Origin: Magnetospirillum sp. ME-1
GTDB lineage: Bacteria; Pseudomonadota; Alphaproteobacteria; Rhodospirillales; Magnetospirillaceae
DNA: 64,000 nucleotides
Assembly (NCBI RefSeq): GCF_002105535.1
Contig: NZ_CP015848.1
Span: forward strand, 2,008,856 to 2,072,855
Direction: 5' to 3'
This document shows positions 59,230 through 64,000 of the stretch, one piece after another. Each line of letters begins with the position of its first letter. Within the stretch, counting starts at the first letter, position 1. The notes under the pieces are model-generated. The model saw only the letters and a program-made list of their open reading frames with translations, did not search any database and was not told where the DNA came from. Made by a program: the position numbers and the translations under genes.

Positions 59230-60658
59230 GAAACACGCTTCCGCCGTCCCGGTCGGGTTCGACCGCGATGGAGCCGCCGTGCCGCTCGACGATCTTGCGG
59301 CAGACAGCCAGACCGATTCCGCTGCCTTCGTATTGATTGCGCGACACCAGCCGCTGAAACAGTCCGAATACCCGCTCGGCCGCTTCGGGGGGAATTCCGA
59401 TACCGTTGTCGCACACCAGAATCTGCCATTCGGCGCCATCGTCGCGCCATTCCACCCGGATATGGGGCGTGACGCCCGGCTCCACATACTTGACGGCGTT
59501 GGCGATCAGGTTCTGGAACAGCCGCATGAGCTCGACCCGGTCTCCCCACACGGATGGCAAACCGGGCTGAACCTCGACCGTCCCTCCCGACATGCCCACC
59601 GTCGCTTCCAGATTGGCAAGGGCATCGGCCAGCGCCGCCTCCAGGGGTACGGCTTGTCCCTTCAAGGCATCGCGCCCGATGCGCGAGTATTCCAGAAGGC
59701 CGACGATCATGGCGTCCATGCGCCTGACCCCATCGACGATAAAGGCGACCTGTTCGCGCCCGTCAGTGTCCAGAACGTCCTTCAGACGGCGCTCCAGCAG
59801 GGTGATGTAGCCGCTGACCACGCGCAAGGGCTGGCGCAGGTCATGGGAGGCCACATAGGCGAACTGCTCCAGTTCGGCATTGGAGCGGGACAATTCCTCC
59901 GTCCGCTCGGCCACCACCTCCTCCAGCCGGTCGCGTTCCCGACGCAAGCGTCCGGCATCCTCTTCCAGGGCGGCACGGACCCGCTCGGCTTCCAGGCGAT
60001 ATTGCAGCGCCACCATCATCACGGCCGGAACGCTGCTGAAGAAGAGATTGAGCGCCGAAATGCCGCCGGAATTGACCGCGTTCTCGGCGATTTCCGGACC
60101 GGAAGCGATCATGATCCCCCTGACCACGAACCAGGCCGAGGCAATTCCCAGGGAAATGGTCAGCAATCGCCCGCTGAAACTGGCGGGTCCCCGACGCATC
60201 AGCAGCATGGCGTGGACCAGGAACGGCACGACCAGGGCTGAAAGCAGCACAACCCGGGTCTTGACGCTGGGCTGGACCAGGGACAGCCAGGAGAAGCCGG
60301 CCAGGACCAGCGCCACCGCCGCCCAATAGCAGGGATCGGCTGGACGGACTCCCACATGCACCGTGATCCCCCGATGCAGCAGGCAGACGCCGGCCACCAC
60401 CATGACATTGGCCATCACCACGCTCAGGAAGAGGGGCGCTTCGTTGCGAAACGAAATCAGGATGAATCCCAGGCCATACAGAATGGCGGCCGGCGCCCAG
60501 TTGCGGCTGGGCGCATAGAGTTCGCCGGCCTTCCAGCCCCCCTGGAACAGGAGCCCCAGGACGACGAGCAGCAGGCCCACGCAAAACATGGCGGTCGGAA
60601 TATGCAGCGCGAACATCGGAATAAACATATACGCACATACCAATGGTATGTTGAGCAC
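59192..60658 (-). CDS. membrane sensor histidine kinase (7TM-type input)
   Basis: A 488-residue kinase. The N-terminal part (about 1-215) holds six to seven membrane segments with little loop, a membrane-embedded sensor of the 7TM/MASE type. A coiled coil (about 220-255) leads into HisKA with FAYVASHDLRQPLRVVSGY, then HATPase_c (NLIANAVKYVEPG, CDNGIGIPP, GSGIGLAV). The HisKA/ATPase part closely resembles that of the kinase at 18887. No receiver is adjacent. The start may be GTG 60658 or ATG 60628; a palindrome (60636-60650) covers this region. Confidence 0.9.
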   Translation of the reverse strand: MLNIPLVCAYMFIPMFALHIPTAMFCVGLLLVVLGLLFQGGWKAGELYAPSRNWAPAAILYGLGFILISFRNEAPLFLSVVMANVMVVAGVCLLHRGITVHVGVRPADPCYWAAVALVLAGFSWLSLVQPSVKTRVVLLSALVVPFLVHAMLLMRRGPASFSGRLLTISLGIASAWFVVRGIMIASGPEIAENAVNSGGISALNLFFSSVPAVMMVALQYRLEAERVRAALEEDAGRLRRERDRLEEVVAERTEELSRSNAELEQFAYVASHDLRQPLRVVSGYITLLERRLKDVLDTDGREQVAFIVDGVRRMDAMIVGLLEYSRIGRDALKGQAVPLEAALADALANLEATVGMSGGTVEVQPGLPSVWGDRVELMRLFQNLIANAVKYVEPGVTPHIRVEWRDDGAEWQILVCDNGIGIPPEAAERVFGLFQRLVSRNQYEGSGIGLAVCRKIVERHGGSIAVEPDRDGGSVFLIRLPKTMPATA

Positions 60659-60670
60659 TAATTCCGCAGA

Positions 60671-61132
60671 TCAGAGTCCCGGTATCACCCTCCTGGCCTG
60701 ATGCACCATCGTATCCAGCGCAGACAGGAACCTCGACCGATCCTGCTTGGCGAAGGGCGCGGGGCCGCCGGTCATGGTGCCGATCTCGCGCAACGTGTTC
60801 ATCAGGTCACGCGTCGCCAGGGCGTCGCCGATGGAATTCTCGGTCATGGGCTTGCCGTTGGGACGCAGTACCAGCGCCCGCTTGATCAGGCAGCGCGAGC
60901 CCAAGGGAATGTCGTTGGTGACGCAGATGTCGCCCGCCCCGATCAGCTCGGCGATGCGGTCGTCGGCGGCGTCGGGGCCTTCGGGCACGACGATCATGGT
61001 GATCAGCGGGTCCTGGGGCAGCCGCAGCCAGGCGTTGCCCACCACGGTGACGGGAAGGCCGTAGCGCCCCGCCACCTTGAACACCTCGTCCTTCACCGGG
61101 CAGGCGTCACCGTCGATGTAGATCTGGGTCAT
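60671..61132 (-). CDS. YaiI/YqxD-family (DUF188) protein
   Basis: A 153-residue protein of the UPF0178/DUF188 family with the N-terminal signature IYIDGDACPVKDEV, later ICVTNDIPLGSRCL and GPAPFAKQDRSRFL. The family belongs to the PIN/NYN-like nuclease folds by proposed structure; its activity is not established. The start MTQIYIDGDACP is the family start; the frame upstream runs through a repeat and is chance. Confidence 0.92.
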   Translation of the reverse strand: MTQIYIDGDACPVKDEVFKVAGRYGLPVTVVGNAWLRLPQDPLITMIVVPEGPDAADDRIAELIGAGDICVTNDIPLGSRCLIKRALVLRPNGKPMTENSIGDALATRDLMNTLREIGTMTGGPAPFAKQDRSRFLSALDTMVHQARRVIPGL

Positions 61133-61143
61133 GGCATCGAGCC

Positions 61144-61249
61144 TGTCATTCCGACGACCATCGGGAGGAGGAATCTCGTTCTGGCGCGAGCTTTCAGAAA
61201 TGGCAGCGCTCCGCCAAGCGGAGATCCCTCGACTTCGCTCGGGATGACA
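61144..61249. repeat. dispersed-type intergenic repeat with TGTCAT ends
   Basis: The element begins TGTCATTCCGACG (61144) and ends with CTCGACTTCGCTCGGGATGACA (last base 61249). The ends are inverted copies (TGTCATTCC, GGGATGACA), and both contain a GGAATCTC/GAGATCCC block. The wording is that of extragenic palindromes seen in many genomes. It fills the ppx to DUF188 spacer. Confidence 0.6.
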
Positions 61250-61259
61250 CCCCACGAAC

Positions 61260-62744
61260 TCACGTCACCCGCCGGAAGATCAGGGCCTCGCAGTCCAGAA
61301 CCCTGGCCAGCCGGTCGAAGGAGCGGTCGCCTTCGAAGGTGAAGGCCGGGTTGTCGGCGGGCACTTCCAGGATCAGGTACTTGTCCTCGACGAACAGCCG
61401 GGTCTGGCGCAGCAGATTGGGGGCACCGCCCGACAGGGTATGGGCGAGGCGCAGCGCCAGCCCCACCACCCGGGCGCGGCGGAAGGCGCCTTCGTCCAGC
61501 AGCTGGATGAAGCGCGCCACCTCGGGCGAGTCCTCGTTGCCCTGGTAGCGGCAGAACACCGCGAAGGCGATGGCGGCGCGATGCCGGTGCCCCACCCCCA
61601 TGAACGGCAGGCGCAGGATGCGCAGGAAGGCCTGCTCGGCGCGGTAATCGGGATGCTCGTTCCAGAAGATGTCGGACACCAGACAGGCGGCATGGCGCAG
61701 CTGGCTCTCCCGCTTGGTTTCGTTGGGAAACAGCGGCGCCATCCAGGCCAGCAGCTCGTCGCCGTGCTCGGGAAAGCGCGAGTTCAGCAAGGCCATGTGG
61801 CGGCACACCGACAGCAGCGGATCCTCGTGCTTCAGCTTTTCCGGCAGCCGCTTGAGAAACTGCCCCTCGCGCATGCCGTAGATGGAGAACACAAGGCGCG
61901 ACGGGCCGATGGCGCGGATCACCCGGGCCAGGATCAGCGCCGCCATGGGCAGGCCGTTGGTGCGCTTCTTGGAAACGCCGGGAATCTTCTCCAGCGACTT
62001 GCGGCTCTGGGTGGAGACCAGTTCCAGGATGGACAGCGCCTCGCGGGCGTCCAGCGAGAAATTATCGAGCACGGTCAGCGGATGCTGGGTCTGACTGATG
62101 CAGATGCGGGCGATGGAGCGCCACGCACCGCCCACGGCATAGAGGTTGCGCCCCCTGCCCTCGCCCAGCCAGGGAATGTTCTTCAGGTGGCCGTCGACAA
62201 TGTCGGCGGCCTTGGCCTTGTCGTCGCCCGACGCCTCGGTCAGGCGTAAGAGACCCAGCGGCATGGTGACGTGCAGGCCGAAATTCTGGTCCTGCACCGT
62301 CACCAGCTCCAGCGAGCCGCCGCCTAAGTCGGCGACGATGCCGTTGGCGTCAGGGGTGCCGCACAGCACGCCCATGGCAGCCATCTTGGCTTCCTGCCCG
62401 CCGGACAGCACCTTGACCTCGACGTCGAAGCGCCGCTCGATCTCGCGCACGAAATCGGCGCCGTCGGCGGAATCGCGCACGGCGGCCGTGGCCAGCACGT
62501 CGAGACGCTCCACCTCCATGGCCCGGCACAGGGTGACGAAACGCCCCACCGCCACCAGGGCGGCCTCCACCCCCTCGGGCGACAGGCGGCCGGAACTGCC
62601 CACCCCCTGGCCCAGGCCGCACACCGCCTTTTCATTGAACAAGGGCACGGGCACCCGCTGCGCCAGGTCGTAGACGCACAGGCGGATGGAATTGGACCCG
62701 ATATCGACGATGCCGATGGGTTCCTGGCGGAGTTTGATCTTCAT
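61260..62744 (-). CDS. ppx: exopolyphosphatase (Ppx/GppA family)
   Basis: A 494-residue ASKHA-fold phosphatase. The phosphate-1 loop is GIVDIGSNSIRLCVYD, and the second glycine motif is GIVADLGGGSLELV. The C-terminal half is an HD-like helical domain (FRRARVVGLALRLAHTLSGG). It removes terminal phosphates from polyphosphate or pppGpp. It starts 6 bases past the ppk stop, so ppk-ppx form an operon of synthesis and breakdown. The family also includes guanosine pentaphosphatases, which cannot be excluded. Confidence 0.93.
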   Translation of the reverse strand: MKIKLRQEPIGIVDIGSNSIRLCVYDLAQRVPVPLFNEKAVCGLGQGVGSSGRLSPEGVEAALVAVGRFVTLCRAMEVERLDVLATAAVRDSADGADFVREIERRFDVEVKVLSGGQEAKMAAMGVLCGTPDANGIVADLGGGSLELVTVQDQNFGLHVTMPLGLLRLTEASGDDKAKAADIVDGHLKNIPWLGEGRGRNLYAVGGAWRSIARICISQTQHPLTVLDNFSLDAREALSILELVSTQSRKSLEKIPGVSKKRTNGLPMAALILARVIRAIGPSRLVFSIYGMREGQFLKRLPEKLKHEDPLLSVCRHMALLNSRFPEHGDELLAWMAPLFPNETKRESQLRHAACLVSDIFWNEHPDYRAEQAFLRILRLPFMGVGHRHRAAIAFAVFCRYQGNEDSPEVARFIQLLDEGAFRRARVVGLALRLAHTLSGGAPNLLRQTRLFVEDKYLILEVPADNPAFTFEGDRSFDRLARVLDCEALIFRRVT

Positions 62745-62750
62745 TTCTGC

Positions 62751-64000
62751 CTAGGCAAGCTGCAGGTGTTTCGACTTGCGCCCGCGTTCGCCCGCGCTGC
62801 CGCGACCCGACAGCGACGGATTGGTCATGAAGTAGGTATGGGCGTTGAACGCGCCGTCCTCGGCCTTGAAACGTTCGTAGACGCCATCGGGCCGCAAAAT
62901 CCAGGTCTGGGCCTGATCCTTGAGGTTGGCCACCATGATCTGGTCGAGAATCTGGCGATGCACGGTGGAGTTCTCGATGGGCACGAAGGATTCCACCCGC
63001 CAGTCCATGTTGCGCGGCATCCAGTCGGCCGAGGAGATGTAGATCTTGGCGTGGCGCGACGGCAGGCGGTGGCCGTTGCCGAAGCAGATGACGCGCGAAT
63101 GCTCGAGGAAACGGCCGACGATGCTCTTCACCCGGATGTTCTCGGACAGGCCGGGCACGCCGGGCCGCAGACAGCAGATGCCCCGGATCACCAGATCCAC
63201 CTTCACCCCTTCCTGCGAGGCGCGGTAGAGCGCGTCGATCAGCTGGGGGCAGACCAGCGAGTTCATCTTGGCCCAGATGGCGCCGGGCTTGCCCTCCTTG
63301 ACGTTGGCGATCTCGGCGTCGATCAGGGACAGCACCTTCTTGCGCAGGAAGATGGGCGCGATGGCCAGGCTTTCCATGCTGTCGGGCTTGGCGTAGCCGG
63401 TCATGTAGTTGAAGGTCTTGGCGGCGTCACGGCACAGCGCCGGGTCGCAGGTGAAGAACGACAGGTCGGTATAGACCTTGGCGGTGATCGGGTGGTAGTT
63501 GCCCGTGCCGAAATGGACGTAGGACACCAGGGTACCGCCCTCGCGGCGCACCACCAGGGAAATCTTGGCGTGGGTCTTGAGCTCCAGGAAGCCGAACACC
63601 ACCTGGGCGCCGGCGCGTTCCAGGTCGCGGGCCCAGCGGATATTGGCCTCCTCGTCGAAGCGGGCCTTCAGTTCCACCATGGCGGTGACCGACTTGCCCG
63701 CCTCGGCCGCCTCGACCAGCGCCTTGACGATGGGGGAATCGGCGCTGGTGCGGTACAGCGTCTGCTTGATGGCCACCACCGCCGGATCGGCCGCCGCCTG
63801 GCGGATGAACTGCACCACCACGTCGAAGCTTTCGAACGGGTGGTGGACCACGATGTCCTTCTTGCGAATGGCGGCGAAGCAATCGCCGCCGAAATCGCGG
63901 ATGCGTTCGGGGAAGCGGGCGTGGTAGGGCGGGAACAGCAGATCGGGGCGCTCGTCGACGATCAGCCGCTTGGTGTCCACCAGCCCCAGCAGGCCGTCGA
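62751..64000 (-). CDS. ppk: polyphosphate kinase 1 (5' end outside window)
   Basis: The C-terminal 415 or so residues of PPK1. The phospho-accepting histidine lies in [18 protein letters not shown], and the second active-site histidine in [30 protein letters not shown] and [15 protein letters not shown] mark the start of the C1 domain. The frame is open to the window edge, so the N and head domains lie beyond; the GTG at 63980 is internal. It reversibly makes polyphosphate from ATP. The C-terminus has a basic tail ([18 protein letters not shown]). Confidence 0.96.
   Translation of the reverse strand, partial: DGLLGLVDTKRLIVDERPDLLFPPYHARFPERIRDFGGDCFAAIRKKDIVVHHPFESFDVVVQFIRQAAADPAVVAIKQTLYRTSADSPIVKALVEAAEAGKSVTAMVELKARFDEEANIRWARDLERAGAQVVFGFLELKTHAKISLVVRREGGTLVSYVHFGTGNYHPITAKVYTDLSFFTCDPALCRDAAKTFNYMTGYAKPDSMESLAIAPIFLRKKVLSLIDAEIANVKEGKPGAIWAKMNSLVCPQLIDALYRASQEGVKVDLVIRGICCLRPGVPGLSENIRVKSIVGRFLEHSRVICFGNGHRLPSRHAKIYISSADWMPRNMDWRVESFVPIENSTVHRQILDQIMVANLKDQAQTWILRPDGVYERFKAEDGAFNAHTYFMTNPSLSGRGSAGERGRKSKHLQLA

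Overview
This is a G+C-rich (about two-thirds GC), gene-dense chromosomal window with 52 protein genes or gene fragments, 3 tRNA genes and little spacer. The content points to an alphaproteobacterium of the Rhodospirillales, most likely a Magnetospirillum-like spirillum. The evidence is the tig-clpP-clpX-lon-hupB order, a COQ9-family protein, an EipB/DUF1849 protein, sigma-32, proton-translocating transhydrogenase, three different chemoreceptors and several GPDRR-type receiver proteins. The genus is an inference: no 16S or magnetosome gene is present. No insertion sequence, phage or CRISPR array was seen.

Layout. 1-5.1 kb: the end of a multi-pass membrane protein, an AsmA-like protein and a stand-alone TrpB2. 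5.2-5.6 kb: tRNA-Lys with its own promoter and terminator, and a convergent tRNA-Val. 5.6-12.5 kb (minus): the protein quality-control block tig, clpP, clpX, lon, hupB, preceded by tRNA-Leu. 12.8-25.8 kb: globin-coupled chemoreceptor, malonyl-CoA decarboxylase overlapping the NAD(P)HX repair enzyme, an apparent dadA / hemerythrin-like / histidine kinase operon, comEC, gltX and gltA. 25.9-33.8 kb: cyclic-nucleotide-binding protein, rpoH, DMT transporter, CoxG-like protein, TetR regulator, lipoprotein, Tim44-like protein, prfB, a COQ9-like protein and rpsU. 34-45.6 kb: NIT-domain chemoreceptor, an AT-richer GT-C glycosyltransferase-like gene, di-haem peroxidase, pntA-pntB, a DUF3108 protein and a Cache/CZB chemoreceptor. 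45.6-54.4 kb: pepF, a frameshifted acyl-CoA ligase, a degenerate receiver, a REC-GGDEF protein, a TPR-like protein, EipB-like protein and two small tandem paralogues. 54.4-64 kb: an inverted-repeat element, aspS, a second GPDRR receiver, rnd, a cysteine-cluster protein, a histidine kinase, a DUF188 protein, ppx and the 3' part of ppk.

How it fits together. Most of the window is core housekeeping: proteolysis and the heat-shock sigma factor, aminoacylation, release factor, ribosomal protein, TCA entry, NADPH supply and polyphosphate turnover. On top lies a sensory layer of three chemoreceptors with different inputs (haem-globin, NIT, Cache+zinc), two histidine kinases without adjacent response regulators, two related receiver proteins, a diguanylate cyclase and a CNB protein. 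No clearly new multi-gene system is evident. The points most worth a second look are a hemerythrin-like protein lacking both Fe2-specific histidines, a pair of tandem small paralogues sharing an EGTLS motif, the GPDRR receiver family with one pseudo-receiver, an Irr-box-like site near a peroxidase gene, a poly-C frameshift in an acyl-CoA ligase, a mini-ORF before rpoH, and an apparent insertion of a membrane glycosyltransferase gene.
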